Shown piece after piece: positions 1 to 9,235 of a stretch of DNA of 64,000 nucleotides. The translations under genes were made by a program, and so were the position numbers. Source of the stretch: JAPLJM01 sp963708515 (GTDB taxonomy: Bacteria > Desulfobacterota > Syntrophia > Syntrophales > Fen-1087); NCBI GenBank assembly GCA_963708515.1, contig CAVPSX010000022.1:268893-332892 (forward strand), in the 5' to 3' direction. Positions within the stretch are counted from its first letter, which is position 1, and every line of letters starts with the position of its first letter. The notes below the pieces were generated by a model. That model was given only the letters and a program-made list of their open reading frames with translations. It made no database searches and was not told the origin of the DNA.

Positions 1-879
1 CGGACGAAGATCGCGATCACCCGCTCTGTGCATCCCCAATACCGCCAGGTCGTAAAAACCTATGCCTGGTCCAATGGCTACGAGGTGGTCGAAGTTCCCT
101 ACGCTGACAATGGCCAATTGAATCAGACATCCCTGACGGAAGCCGTAGATCATAGTACCGCCGCGGTACTGCTCCAAACGCCTAATTTCTTTGGAATCAT
201 TGAAGATATTTCTGCGATAGAAGCCCTGGTGCATGAAAAGGGGGCTTTGCTCGTCTCCGGCTTTACGGAAGCCACCTCCCTGGGCATCCTCAAACCCGCT
301 GGCGTTATGGGCGCAGATTTCGTCGTTGGGGAAGGGCAGGCCTTCGGCAATCCGATGAATTACGGCGGTCCCTATCTCGGAGTTTTCGCCAGCACAAACC
401 AATTCCTGCGGAAAATCCCCGGCCGGCTCGCCGGGGCGACAGTGGACAAGGATGGCAAGCGCGGCTTTGTTCTGACGCTGCAGACCCGGGAACAGCACAT
501 CCGGCGCGAAAGGGCGACATCCAACATCTGCTCCAATGAAGCCCTCTGTGCCCTGGCCGCTGCGGTCTATCTGGTCTGCATTGGAAAAAACCTCAAAAAA
601 TTAGCCGAGTTGAATTTCCAGAAAACCCAGTATCTCAAAACGCAGCTATCCCGGCTTGCCGGCTGGGAACCGGTCTTCTCCGGGCCCGTTTACAACGAAT
701 TCGCCATGCGTTGTCCCGACGCCGAGGCCGTCAACCAGAAACTGCAGGACGCGGGAATCATCGGCGGCTATGAGCTTGAAAAGGATTATCCCGAATTGAA
801 AGACAGCCTCTTGCTGTGCGCTACGGAAATGTTGTCCCGGGAGGACATGGACCGGATTGTTTCCATCGTGAAAAAATAA
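1..879 (+). CDS. gcvPA: Glycine dehydrogenase (decarboxylating) subunit 1, 5' end outside the window
   Basis: This is the C-terminal part of the N-terminal-type subunit of the P-protein of the glycine cleavage system, a PLP enzyme that decarboxylates glycine and passes the aminomethyl group to lipoyl-GcvH. The reading frame is open from base 1 to the TAA at 879 (about 292 residues seen; the family is about 440-450), so the start lies outside the window. The fold-type-I aminotransferase-like sequence is clear, including the NPMNYGGPYLGVF and TLQTREQHIRRERATSNIC stretches typical of GcvPA. The two-subunit arrangement with gcvPB 23 bases downstream is the usual one in Desulfobacterota, Firmicutes and archaea. 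gcvH and gcvT are presumably further upstream. Confidence 0.95.
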   Translation, partial: RTKIAITRSVHPQYRQVVKTYAWSNGYEVVEVPYADNGQLNQTSLTEAVDHSTAAVLLQTPNFFGIIEDISAIEALVHEKGALLVSGFTEATSLGILKPAGVMGADFVVGEGQAFGNPMNYGGPYLGVFASTNQFLRKIPGRLAGATVDKDGKRGFVLTLQTREQHIRRERATSNICSNEALCALAAAVYLVCIGKNLKKLAELNFQKTQYLKTQLSRLAGWEPVFSGPVYNEFAMRCPDAEAVNQKLQDAGIIGGYELEKDYPELKDSLLLCATEMLSREDMDRIVSIVKK

Positions 880-902
880 ACAACCAAAAAGAGAGGCCCC
901 TG

Positions 903-2342
903 ATGGATTTAATCTTTGAAAAGAGCAGGCCCGGCAGGACAGCCGGCAGCATTCCCGCCTGTGATGTGCCGGAAGTCGCACTGGAGCAGATTATCGATCA
1001 GAAGCTGCTGCGCGCAGACGTGGACCTGCCCGAAGTGGCCGAGGTGGACCTGATCCGCCACTACACGACGCTCTCACGAAGGAATTTCGGCGTGGATGTG
1101 GGGTTCTACCCCCTGGGATCCTGCACGATGAAGTACAATCCCAAAATCAACGAAGACGTGGCCAGGCTGCCCGTTTTTACAGCCCTGCACCCGCTGGCGC
1201 CGGCCGAGTTCGCGCAGGGAAGTCTGCGGATGATGGTTGAACTGCAGGCGTTCTTGAGTGAAATCTTCGGCATGGCTGATTTTACACTGCAGCCGGCGGC
1301 CGGGGCGCATGGCGAACTGACGGGCGTCATGATCATGAAAAAATACTTTGAGACCCGGGGGGATCACCGCCGCCGGATACTGATCCCCGACACGGCGCAC
1401 GGCACAAATCCGGCAACCGGTGCGCTGTGCGGCTTTGGAACCGTCACGGTTCGCTCCAACGCAGAGGGAGGCGTGGACATCGACCACCTGCGCGAGCTCA
1501 TGACGGAGGGTGTGGTCGGCCTGATGCTGACCAATCCCAATACGCTGGGCCTCTTTGAACGCAACATAGAGATGGTTTGCGACATTGTTCACAGCCGGGG
1601 AGGCCTCATGTACTGTGACGGCGCCAACGCCAACGCCTTCCTGGGAAAAACGAGGGCCGGCGATCTGGGCTTCGATGTGATCCAGCTCAATCTGCACAAG
1701 ACCTTTTCCACGCCCCACGGCTGTGGCGGACCTGGAAGCGGCCCCGTCGGGGTGAGCGGCAAGCTCGTCGATTATCTCCCCATCCCGCGGATTGGAAAAG
1801 AAGGCGACCGCTTTGCCTGGCGCGATGACTTTCCGGACAGCATCGGACGGGTAAAAGCCTTCTACGGCAACTTTAACGTGATGGTAAAGGCTTACACCTA
1901 TATCCGGTCTCTCGGACCGGATGGCTTGAGGCGGGCAAGTGAAATTGCCGTCCTTAATGCCAATTACGTGAAAGAACGGTTAAGGCCCTATTATGATCTC
2001 GCCTATGACCGGACCTGCATGCATGAGTGCGTCCTTTCCGGAAAGCGACAGGTAAAGGAAAGCGGTGTTCATACAACGGACATTGCCAAGCGCCTCCTGG
2101 ATTATGGCTATCATCCGCCGACCATCTACTTCCCGATGCTCGTCCCGGAAGCGATCATGATCGAGCCTAATGAAACAGAAAGCATCGAGACGCTGGACGC
2201 CTTCTGCGATGTCATGATCGCCATTGCCCGGGAAGCGCACGAGGAACCGGAAAAGGTGAAATCCGCACCGCTGACGACACCCGTAAAGCGCCTGGATGAG
2301 GTCAGGGCCGCCCGTGACCCGGACGTGTGCTGGAAAGGATGA
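903..2342 (+). CDS. gcvPB: Glycine dehydrogenase (decarboxylating) subunit 2
   Basis: This is the PLP-binding subunit of the two-subunit glycine decarboxylase, 479 residues, the expected length. The motif LNLHKTFSTPHGCGGPG contains the likely PLP Schiff-base lysine (about K266) and the Gly-rich loop. NFGVDVGFYPLGSCTMKYNP near residue 60-80 is the family's signature. I start at ATG 903, preceded by the purine-rich AAAGAGAGG ribosome binding site; an in-frame upstream methionine lies inside gcvPA and is unlikely. It is co-transcribed with gcvPA. The partner proteins LipA (4239) and Lpd (12776) are in the same window, which fits a working glycine cleavage or synthase pathway. Confidence 0.96.
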   Translation: MDLIFEKSRPGRTAGSIPACDVPEVALEQIIDQKLLRADVDLPEVAEVDLIRHYTTLSRRNFGVDVGFYPLGSCTMKYNPKINEDVARLPVFTALHPLAPAEFAQGSLRMMVELQAFLSEIFGMADFTLQPAAGAHGELTGVMIMKKYFETRGDHRRRILIPDTAHGTNPATGALCGFGTVTVRSNAEGGVDIDHLRELMTEGVVGLMLTNPNTLGLFERNIEMVCDIVHSRGGLMYCDGANANAFLGKTRAGDLGFDVIQLNLHKTFSTPHGCGGPGSGPVGVSGKLVDYLPIPRIGKEGDRFAWRDDFPDSIGRVKAFYGNFNVMVKAYTYIRSLGPDGLRRASEIAVLNANYVKERLRPYYDLAYDRTCMHECVLSGKRQVKESGVHTTDIAKRLLDYGYHPPTIYFPMLVPEAIMIEPNETESIETLDAFCDVMIAIAREAHEEPEKVKSAPLTTPVKRLDEVRAARDPDVCWKG

Positions 2343-2424
2343 CGGTTTGATTTTCTCATCGGCAGGGATGAATTATTTTTTGCGAAGACAAACAGCCTGA
2401 ATGTCTTCTCGATGAGGTACGGAA

Positions 2425-4239
2425 ATGAAAAACTGGATTCATCATTCCAGGGAAAAACTTATTGAGAAACTCTGGGCGGCAGAGCCGAAAATCAAGAGCA
2501 TCCTGAAGAATTCAAATCAACTGGAAGAAGCCCGCTTCATCCTGTTCGATTATCTCAATCGGCTCGAACGCGATCTGTTCAACATGCGCTCCGACACCTA
2601 CTTCGTCAATCTCAATATTATCGAAAAGCGCAACGCCAAGGAATGCATCCGCGTCCTGTCCAATGTCATGCGGACGGAGAATGAACACCTGACGGGCGTC
2701 TCGCCGCTGGCGCGGCTTTTTGAGCTCGCGAAAGAAACACCCGGCGCACAGGAGACGATCAACGAAGGCTTTTTATGTGAATTTATCGTGCTGTTCCGAG
2801 GTATTACGGGAAAATCGGGCAAACACGTCACCGGGCAGGATGTCTTCAGCATGATGGATGGCCGCGAGGCCGCGGTGACCCGCTCCGAACAGTTGGATGG
2901 CTACGCGTCGCTCATCCGGCGCCATTTCCGGCGTTACCGGACTGGGTTCGACCGCTCGATCATCCGCCAGCGGCAGGAATTGAAAAAGGAAATCCTGAGC
3001 TACTTCGGCGCCGGGGAGAGCCAGTGGCAGGATTACATGTGGCATTACCGTCACATTATCAAGGATGCCAATACCTTAGGCGACATTGTCCGGCTGGAAC
3101 CAGACGAGGTGGAGGGGCTCGCCGCGGCCGAGGAAATGCACTTTCCCTTCGAAATCACGCCCTATTATCTGTCCCTGTTCAATAAATCAGGCCGCACGGA
3201 CGCCGACCGCCAGATCCGCGCCCAGGTCATCCCCAGCCGACGTTACTGTCAGGGCGTCAAAGAAAGCTGGGAAAAGGGGATCGATATGGATTTCATGGGC
3301 GAAAAATCGACCAGCCCCATCGACGGCATCACCAGGCGCTATCCGGAAATCCTGATCCTGAAGCCTTACAATTCCTGTCCGCAGATCTGTGTTTACTGCC
3401 AGCGGAACTGGGAAATCAAAGGCATCGACGACAACGTCCAGATGAGCCGCAAGAAGCTCCAGGAGTCGCTGGCATGGATCCGCAAAAGCGAAAGCATCTC
3501 GGAGGTGCTCATCACGGGGGGCGATCCGCTGACGCTCAATAACGATTACCTGGACTGGCTGCTCGGAGAAGTCGCCGCAATCAAACACATCGAACGCATC
3601 AGGATCGGCACGCGGATTCCCGTCACCGTCCCTTTCCGGATCAATGAGGGACTCCTGGACGTTTTTAAAAAATACCATGAATGGGGAAAACGCGAACTCG
3701 CCATCGTCACGCATTTCGAACATGCGGCGGAAATTACACCCGATTCCCTGGACGCTGTGAAAAAGATCAAGGGGCTGGGAATGAATGTTTACAACCAGCA
3801 GGTCTTTACCTATTACAATAGCCGGCGTTTCGAGACCTGCCTGCTGCGTAAGACACTCAAGGTGTCGGGCATCGATCCCTATTACTCCTTCAGCACCAAG
3901 GGGAAGGAAGAGACCATCGACTTCCGCGTGCCCATCGCCAGGATCGAGCAGGAGCGGCGCGAGGAGGCCCGGCTGTTGCCCGGCCTCGTCCGGACGGACG
4001 AACCGGTCTTCAACGTCCCGCGTCTCGGCAAGACGCAACTACAGGCCTGGCAGGACCACGAAGTGATCATGATTCTGCCTGACGGTCGCCGTATTTACCG
4101 TTTTTATTCCTGGGAGGTCCGGCTGGTTACCGCCCTGGATTATCTCTATACGGATGTTCCCATCTATGACTACCTGAAGAGGCTGTCCGAGGACGGTGAG
4201 AACATCGCCGATTATGACACGATCTGGTACTATTTCTGA
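2425..4239 (+). CDS. KamA-family radical SAM protein with long N-terminal region
   Basis: A 604-residue protein of the lysine 2,3-aminomutase (KamA/EpmB-like) branch of the radical SAM superfamily. The [4Fe-4S] motif CPQICVYC is at about C318, C322 and C325, followed by QRNWE, and the SAM-binding GGDPL motif comes after about 45 residues. Classical KamA has about 400-470 residues with the cluster near residue 125-140; here about 280 residues precede the radical SAM core, and I do not recognise a domain in them. The gene lies between gcvPB and lipA and ends TGATG with the lipA start, so translation is probably coupled. The substrate cannot be read from sequence: an amino-acid or protein-bound aminomutase is possible. 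PLP-lysine and substrate residues were not verified. Confidence 0.85.
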   Translation: MKNWIHHSREKLIEKLWAAEPKIKSILKNSNQLEEARFILFDYLNRLERDLFNMRSDTYFVNLNIIEKRNAKECIRVLSNVMRTENEHLTGVSPLARLFELAKETPGAQETINEGFLCEFIVLFRGITGKSGKHVTGQDVFSMMDGREAAVTRSEQLDGYASLIRRHFRRYRTGFDRSIIRQRQELKKEILSYFGAGESQWQDYMWHYRHIIKDANTLGDIVRLEPDEVEGLAAAEEMHFPFEITPYYLSLFNKSGRTDADRQIRAQVIPSRRYCQGVKESWEKGIDMDFMGEKSTSPIDGITRRYPEILILKPYNSCPQICVYCQRNWEIKGIDDNVQMSRKKLQESLAWIRKSESISEVLITGGDPLTLNNDYLDWLLGEVAAIKHIERIRIGTRIPVTVPFRINEGLLDVFKKYHEWGKRELAIVTHFEHAAEITPDSLDAVKKIKGLGMNVYNQQVFTYYNSRRFETCLLRKTLKVSGIDPYYSFSTKGKEETIDFRVPIARIEQERREEARLLPGLVRTDEPVFNVPRLGKTQLQAWQDHEVIMILPDGRRIYRFYSWEVRLVTALDYLYTDVPIYDYLKRLSEDGENIADYDTIWYYF

Positions 4240-5147
4240 TGCAGGGCTTAAGACCACCGTTGCGCAAACCGGATTGGCTGAAAGTCCGGCTCCCCGGCGG
4301 CGAACCTTACAAAAAGGTGCAGGATGTGCTCAGGGGGCACCGTCTCCATTCCGTCTGCCAGGAGGCGCGCTGTCCCAACATCGCGGAATGTTTTCGGGAT
4401 GGGACAGCGACCTTCCTGATTCTCGGGGATGTCTGCACGCGCAACTGCCTTTACTGCCATGTTGCCCACGGCGTTCCCCTGCGGCCCGACCCCGATGAAC
4501 CGGAGCGTCTGGCTGATGCCGTCCGCTCACTGGGATTGAAGTATGTGGTGATCACCTCGGTCACGCGGGATGATATGGGCGACGGCGGGGCCAGTCACTT
4601 TGCCGCCTGCATCTCAGCCCTGCGCGGACGAATCCCGGATTGCCGGGTGGAAGTCCTGATCCCGGATTTTCAGGGCAACCAGCGGGCCCTCGAAGAGGTC
4701 ATGGACGCCGGTCCCGCCGTCATCAATCATAACCTTGAGGTTGCGCGGGGCCTTTTCAGGGACCTTCGTCCCCAAGGGAATTACAGCGTATCCCTTGAAT
4801 TATTGAGGCGAACCAGCGAGAGTTCGTCAAAAAAGATTATTTCGAAATCAGGCTTTATGGTGGGCTTCGGCGAATCGCATGCCGACATTCTGGAATTAAT
4901 GGAAGATCTTGCCGGGGTCCATTGTGAAAGGCTCACCATCGGACAATATCAGCAGCCGACCCGGAAGCACTGGCCGGTCCGGAAATACTACCATCCCGAT
5001 GAATTTGAAGCCCTCAAGGCAGCGGCGACGGCGATGGGATTCAGGCACGTGGAAGCGGGCCCCCTGGTCCGCAGCTCCTACCATGCCGCCGGCGCATGCA
5101 TCGAAAGGGAAAGATTTACCATTCATGCTCAAGAACCTCCTGGTTAA
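4239..5147 (+). CDS. lipA: Lipoyl synthase
   Basis: Radical SAM enzyme that inserts two sulfurs into protein-bound octanoyl groups to make lipoyl cofactors, needed here by GcvH. Both iron-sulfur motifs are present: the auxiliary cluster CxxxxCxxxxxC (C40, C45, C51; CQEARCPNIAEC) and the radical SAM CxxxCxxC (C66, C70, C73; CTRNCLYC). The C-terminal RSSY serine motif is also there (GPLVRSSYHAAG). Length 302 residues is typical. It starts at the ATG overlapping the TGA of the KamA-like gene (TGATG) and its 3' end overlaps the next gene by 23 bases, so it sits inside a tight operon. Confidence 0.97.
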   Translation: MQGLRPPLRKPDWLKVRLPGGEPYKKVQDVLRGHRLHSVCQEARCPNIAECFRDGTATFLILGDVCTRNCLYCHVAHGVPLRPDPDEPERLADAVRSLGLKYVVITSVTRDDMGDGGASHFAACISALRGRIPDCRVEVLIPDFQGNQRALEEVMDAGPAVINHNLEVARGLFRDLRPQGNYSVSLELLRRTSESSSKKIISKSGFMVGFGESHADILELMEDLAGVHCERLTIGQYQQPTRKHWPVRKYYHPDEFEALKAAATAMGFRHVEAGPLVRSSYHAAGACIERERFTIHAQEPPG

Positions 5148-5802
5148 GACCCGCGACGCACGCTGGATGTGGGACCTCTTCGGCCCGATCTACAACCGGC
5201 AAATTTACAACGCCCTTTTCGAGCTCTACGAGCATATTGCCGAAGAGATTAATCAGGACGGATCGTCACATATCCTCGACGTCGGGGCCGGCCGGGGATA
5301 CATCACGCTGCTTTTGGCCGCCCGACGCCCGACGGCGTCCCTTACGGGCGTCGATTTTTCCGCCACGCAGGTCCGTGCGGCGGAACGGCTGCGAAAGCGC
5401 AGGGGAATCGACAATTGCCGCTTCGAGTTGGGAAATGCCATGCATCTTCCCTTCGCGGACAACCGGTTCGATGCGGTCGTGACCGTCGGATCCATCAAAC
5501 ACTGGCCCGATCCGCAGCAGGGCATAGCGGAGATTCACCGCGTTCTTGCCCCGGGTCAGGGGGCGGTCATCTCGGAAACAGACAGGGAGGCTTCGGAGGA
5601 GGAGCTGAGGCGTTTCATGCAGCGCTTCACCGCCTGGTTTTTCTGGGACCCTCTGCTATTCTGGGGATTGCGCCATATCATTTTCGGCCAAAGCTATTCC
5701 GAAAGCGAAATCGTCTCTTTCGCAAAGGCCGCCGGATTCAGAGCAATCAGAACGGAAAAGTTGGCTACCTGCCCTTACGTGATCGTGAAAGCGCAAAAAT
5801 GA
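5125..5802 (+). CDS. Class I SAM-dependent methyltransferase
   Basis: A 225-residue soluble Rossmann-fold methyltransferase. Motif I (ILDVGAGRGYITLLLA) is at about residues 50-65, an acidic residue ends strand 2 (LTGVDFSATQV), and FADNRFDAVVTVGSIKHW gives motif IV/V, as in UbiE/methyltransf_11-type enzymes. The start at 5125 lies within the end of lipA, in another frame; a longer in-frame version would overlap lipA by more than 200 bases and is unlikely. It is the last gene of the gcvPA-gcvPB-kamA-lipA run. The substrate is unknown; location suggests a link with lipoate or amino-acid metabolism, but this is only context. Confidence 0.85.
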   Translation: MLKNLLVKTRDARWMWDLFGPIYNRQIYNALFELYEHIAEEINQDGSSHILDVGAGRGYITLLLAARRPTASLTGVDFSATQVRAAERLRKRRGIDNCRFELGNAMHLPFADNRFDAVVTVGSIKHWPDPQQGIAEIHRVLAPGQGAVISETDREASEEELRRFMQRFTAWFFWDPLLFWGLRHIIFGQSYSESEIVSFAKAAGFRAIRTEKLATCPYVIVKAQK

Positions 5803-5948
5803 TACCGTGTTCTGCCGTAATTAATCCATTCCTAAATCAAAAGTGATATAACAGCCGCAAATCATAAAGATCAAGCGAGAGACGACTTCCCGGTGAGGCG
5901 GGCTGCGGAGGTTCCATCACCCTTATCATAGATAATATGGGAGAGCGT

Positions 5949-7169
5949 TCATTTCCAGATCGTATCCAACCTCTTGGCAATCTCGTCGATCATCTCCTCT
6001 GTACCGCAGATCTTCTTTGCCTGCGGTTCTGCAAGATTTGCAAGATCGCCGGTCATCATGCCGCTTTCAACCGTGGCAAGAGCTGCTTTTTCAACGGCAT
6101 TGGCAAAAAGAACCACCTGCTCTGTTCCATCAAGTTCGCCGCGTTTCCTAAGTGCGCCCGTCCAGGCGAACAGGATCGCCATGCAGTTCGAGGAGGTCTT
6201 CTCGCCCTTCAGATGTTTATAGTAGTGCTTCTGCACGGTGCCATGAGCGGCCTCGTACTCAAACCAGCCGTTTGGTGAAACCAGGACCGAAGTCATCATG
6301 GCCAGAGAGCCGAAGGCCGAGGCCACCATGTCGGACATGACGTCGCCGTCGTAGTTCTTGCAGGCCCAGAGCATGCCGCCTTCGGATTTCATGATACGGG
6401 CCACGGTATCATCGATGAGGGTGAATGTGAACTGGATCCCGGCCTTCGAAAACCTGTCTTTGTATTCCTTCTCAAAGGTCTCTGTAAAGATGTCGCGGAA
6501 AGCCCCGTCGTAGGTCTTCGAGATGGTGTCCTTTGCACCGAACCAAAGGTCCACCTTCTGGTCCAGTGCATATTCCATGCAGGCCTTCGCAAAGCTGCGG
6601 ATGGAAGCATCGGTGTTGTGAATGCCCTGGATGATGCCGCCGCCTTTGTTGAACTCCTGAATCGTGCCGCGGAAGAGCTCCCGGCCCGCGCTGTCGGTGT
6701 AAACAAGCTCCGCCTTTCCGGGACCCGGCACTCTGAACTCGGTGTTCTTGTATACATCTCCGTAGGCATGCCTCCCTACGATTATGGGCTGAGTCCATGA
6801 GCGGACAGCGGGTTTTATATTGTTCACCAGGATGGGTTTGCGGAACACGGTGCCGTCCAGTTGAGCCCTGATCGTGGCGTTCGGAGACTTCCACTCCTGC
6901 TTGAGGTTGTACTCCCTGACACGATTTTTATCCGGGGTGATGGTCGCGCACTTCACGCCCACGCCGTGTTTCTTGATGGCCTCGGCAGCTTCCAGGGTGA
7001 TCTTGTCGCCGGTTTCGTCGCGCTTCCCGAGGCTGAGATCATAGTACTCGGTCCTGATGTCCACGTAGGGGGCAAGGAGTTTCTCCTTGATCATGGCCCA
7101 CATGACGCGCGTCATCTCATCGCCGTCCATCTCAACGATTACGTTTTTTGTGCTGATCTTCTTCGCCAT
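5949..7169 (-). CDS. icd: NADP-dependent isocitrate dehydrogenase (eukaryotic-type subfamily)
   Basis: A 406-residue isocitrate dehydrogenase resembling the homodimeric eukaryotic/mitochondrial type rather than E. coli Icd. Signature stretches are VEMDGDEMTRVMW near the start, TITPDKNRVREYNLKQEWKS (substrate-binding region), KDTISKTYDGAFRDIF, and the nucleotide-binding AAHGTVQKHY. The start ATG at 7169 has an AGGAGG ribosome binding site; an upstream in-frame methionine would only translate the palindromic repeat described separately. It is transcribed leftward behind acn and the citrate-lyase-like genes, so the cluster links citrate/acetyl-CoA to 2-oxoglutarate and could run in either direction. 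2-oxoglutarate then feeds the glutamate dehydrogenase encoded at 14.4 kb. Confidence 0.95.
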   Translation of the reverse strand: MAKKISTKNVIVEMDGDEMTRVMWAMIKEKLLAPYVDIRTEYYDLSLGKRDETGDKITLEAAEAIKKHGVGVKCATITPDKNRVREYNLKQEWKSPNATIRAQLDGTVFRKPILVNNIKPAVRSWTQPIIVGRHAYGDVYKNTEFRVPGPGKAELVYTDSAGRELFRGTIQEFNKGGGIIQGIHNTDASIRSFAKACMEYALDQKVDLWFGAKDTISKTYDGAFRDIFTETFEKEYKDRFSKAGIQFTFTLIDDTVARIMKSEGGMLWACKNYDGDVMSDMVASAFGSLAMMTSVLVSPNGWFEYEAAHGTVQKHYYKHLKGEKTSSNCMAILFAWTGALRKRGELDGTEQVVLFANAVEKAALATVESGMMTGDLANLAEPQAKKICGTEEMIDEIAKRLDTIWK

Positions 7170-7186
7170 CACCAAAGCCTCCTGAG

Positions 7187-7234
7187 TGGGGACAGATTTC
7201 AAATCTGTCCCCAAAGATTTCAAATCTGTCCCCA
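7187..7234. repeat. Palindromic repeat, one full copy plus a truncated second copy
   Basis: A perfect inverted repeat with 12-base arms (GGGGACAGATTT and its complement) around a single central C occupies 7188-7212. The right part of the same unit is repeated at 7215-7234. An identical full copy is at 9204-9228, on the other side of acn. This looks like a REP-type element of the kind mobilised in trans by REP-associated transposases; no such transposase gene is in the window. It could also act as an intercistronic hairpin between acn and icd. Confidence 0.85.
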
Positions 7235-7240
7235 GCGCTG

Positions 7241-9184
7241 CTACGCCTTCTTTCTTTGCATGGACAACGAGCCGCCGGCAAGAATGATCTGCTTCTGCCG
7301 CGCAGTCAGACCGTACATGACCTCGATATTTATTCCTTTGGTTTTGTTCTCGACCACAATGGGGTCGCCGTCGGCGATTGATTCGGCTGCGTTGACAATT
7401 TCGAGCTCATCGTTCTGGTCGATTCTTTCATAATCCGCTTCATTTATAAAGGTTATGGGAAGAATGCCGAAATTGACCAGATTGTCCGTATGGATGCGCT
7501 GGAACGATTTGGCCAGAACGACTTTGACGCCGAGGAACATCGGGCAAATGGCCGCATGTTCGCGCGATGAGCCTTCACCATAGCTTGCACCGCCGACAAT
7601 GATATTGTGCCTGCCTGTATCGCGAATCTGTCTGGCGCGTGCAGAAAACCCCGCATCGATATTTTCGAACACAAACTCGGAATACTTGGGCACATTTGAA
7701 CGGTATTTCATCCTTGCGCCTGCCGGGATGATGTGGTCGGTGGTAATCTTGTCGCCGACCTTGATAGTGGCCGTGCCCTTGATATCGGCAGGGAAGGGGT
7801 CATTGGTCGGAGGGGCGCCGATGTTCGGTCCACGGAAAATCTCGACCGCTGAGGGATCCTCGACCGATTTCGGGAAGATAAACAGATTGTCGTCAATGAT
7901 GAATTTTCCCGGCATGGCAACCCGGGGATATTTCATTCCGAGTTTCCGCGGGTCCGTGATTTTTCCCGTGATGGCCGCCGCCGCTGCCGTTTCGCATGAA
8001 ACCAGATAGACTTGGGCGTCATGGGTGCCGGACCGGCCCTCAAAGTTACGGTTGGACGTGCGCAGCGAAATCCCTCGCGTTGACGGCGACTGGCTGTTGC
8101 CGATGCAAAACCCGCATGCCGACGGGTCGATGCGCGCGCCGGAGGCAATGAGGCTGCCCAGATAGCCGGCTTTGTCGATATTCTGCATGACCTGCCGGGA
8201 ACCGGGGGCAATGACCAGGCTCACGTTCGGTGCAGCGACGTGGCCTTTCATGATGCGCGCGACAATTGCAAGATCCTTGTAAGACGAGTTGGTGCAGGAG
8301 CCGATGCAAACCTGATCCACCGTCATTCCCTCAAGCGACTCCACCGTGGCGATATTCCCGGGTGAGTGCGGCGTAGCTGCCAGCGGCACAAGTTTGGACA
8401 GGTTTATCTCTACGACCTTGTCATACTCCGCATCCCCGTCGGCGGTGATCTCTGAGAAGTCGGAGTAGCGGCCCTGCGCCATAAGGAACGTCTTTGCAAT
8501 ATCATCGCTGGGAAATACCGACGTGGTGACGCCGCATTCCGCGCCCATGTTCGTGATGGTCGCACGTTCGGGAACGGAAAGGGTTTTTACCCCGGGACCT
8601 CCGTATTCGAAAACCGTATTGACGTTGCCCCGGGTGCCGAAAATGCGCAGGACTTCGAGAATCACGTCTTTGGCCGAAACCCAGGGTTTGAGCCTGCCGG
8701 TCAAATTGATTTTAACGACCCTGGGGCAGACAAGGTAGAAAGGCGCGCCGCCCATTGCCAGTGCAACATCCAGTCCGCCGGCGCCAATGGCGATCATGCC
8801 GATACCGCCGCAAGTCGGCGTGTGGGAATCGGACCCGAGCAGTGTTTTACCCGGCTTGCCGAAACGTTCAAGATGCACCTGGTGGCAGATGCCGTTTCCG
8901 GCGCGGGAGAGGATGATGCCGTATTTGACGGCGATCGACTGCAGATATTTATGGTCGTCTGCATTCTCGAAGCCGACTTGAATGGTGTTATGATCGATGT
9001 AGCTGACCGACAGTTCGGTCGCGATTTTCGGCAGGCCGGTGGCTTCGAACTGCAAGTAGGCCATGGTGCCGGTTGCATCCTGCGTGAGCGTCTGATCGAT
9101 CCGGATGGCGATTTCAGATCCCGGGTTCCAGGATCCCTCTGCAATATGTGATTCAAAAAGTTTCCTGGTCAGTGATTTGCCCAT
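7241..9184 (-). CDS. acn: Aconitate hydratase
   Basis: A 647-residue aconitase interconverting citrate and isocitrate, of the shorter monomeric type. The [4Fe-4S] ligands are visible: one cysteine in VCIGSCTNS (about C297) and the pair in SACGFCIGNS (about C357 and C360). The substrate-binding LLGSDSHTPTCGGIG is near residue 120 and the C-terminal swivel domain contains GEGSSREHAA. I chose ATG 9184, six bases after an AGGAGGG ribosome binding site, over a TTG six bases upstream that would abut it. It is flanked on both sides by copies of the GGGGACAGATTT palindrome and sits between icd and the ATP-citrate-lyase-like genes. Confidence 0.96.
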   Translation of the reverse strand: MGKSLTRKLFESHIAEGSWNPGSEIAIRIDQTLTQDATGTMAYLQFEATGLPKIATELSVSYIDHNTIQVGFENADDHKYLQSIAVKYGIILSRAGNGICHQVHLERFGKPGKTLLGSDSHTPTCGGIGMIAIGAGGLDVALAMGGAPFYLVCPRVVKINLTGRLKPWVSAKDVILEVLRIFGTRGNVNTVFEYGGPGVKTLSVPERATITNMGAECGVTTSVFPSDDIAKTFLMAQGRYSDFSEITADGDAEYDKVVEINLSKLVPLAATPHSPGNIATVESLEGMTVDQVCIGSCTNSSYKDLAIVARIMKGHVAAPNVSLVIAPGSRQVMQNIDKAGYLGSLIASGARIDPSACGFCIGNSQSPSTRGISLRTSNRNFEGRSGTHDAQVYLVSCETAAAAAITGKITDPRKLGMKYPRVAMPGKFIIDDNLFIFPKSVEDPSAVEIFRGPNIGAPPTNDPFPADIKGTATIKVGDKITTDHIIPAGARMKYRSNVPKYSEFVFENIDAGFSARARQIRDTGRHNIIVGGASYGEGSSREHAAICPMFLGVKVVLAKSFQRIHTDNLVNFGILPITFINEADYERIDQNDELEIVNAAESIADGDPIVVENKTKGINIEVMYGLTARQKQIILAGGSLSMQRKKA

Positions 9185-9203
9185 TGCCAACCCTCCTGTT
9201 TTT

Positions 9204-9228
9204 GGGGACAGATTTCAAATCTGTCCCC
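9204..9228. repeat. Palindromic repeat (second full copy)
   Basis: A 25-base unit identical to 7188-7212: 12-base arms GGGGACAGATTT and complement around a central C. It lies in the 51-base gap between the end of the citrate-lyase-like gene and the acn start, just upstream of the acn ribosome binding site, so any RNA hairpin would be in the intercistronic region of the operon. Confidence 0.85.
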
Positions 9229-9235
9229 AGAATAT

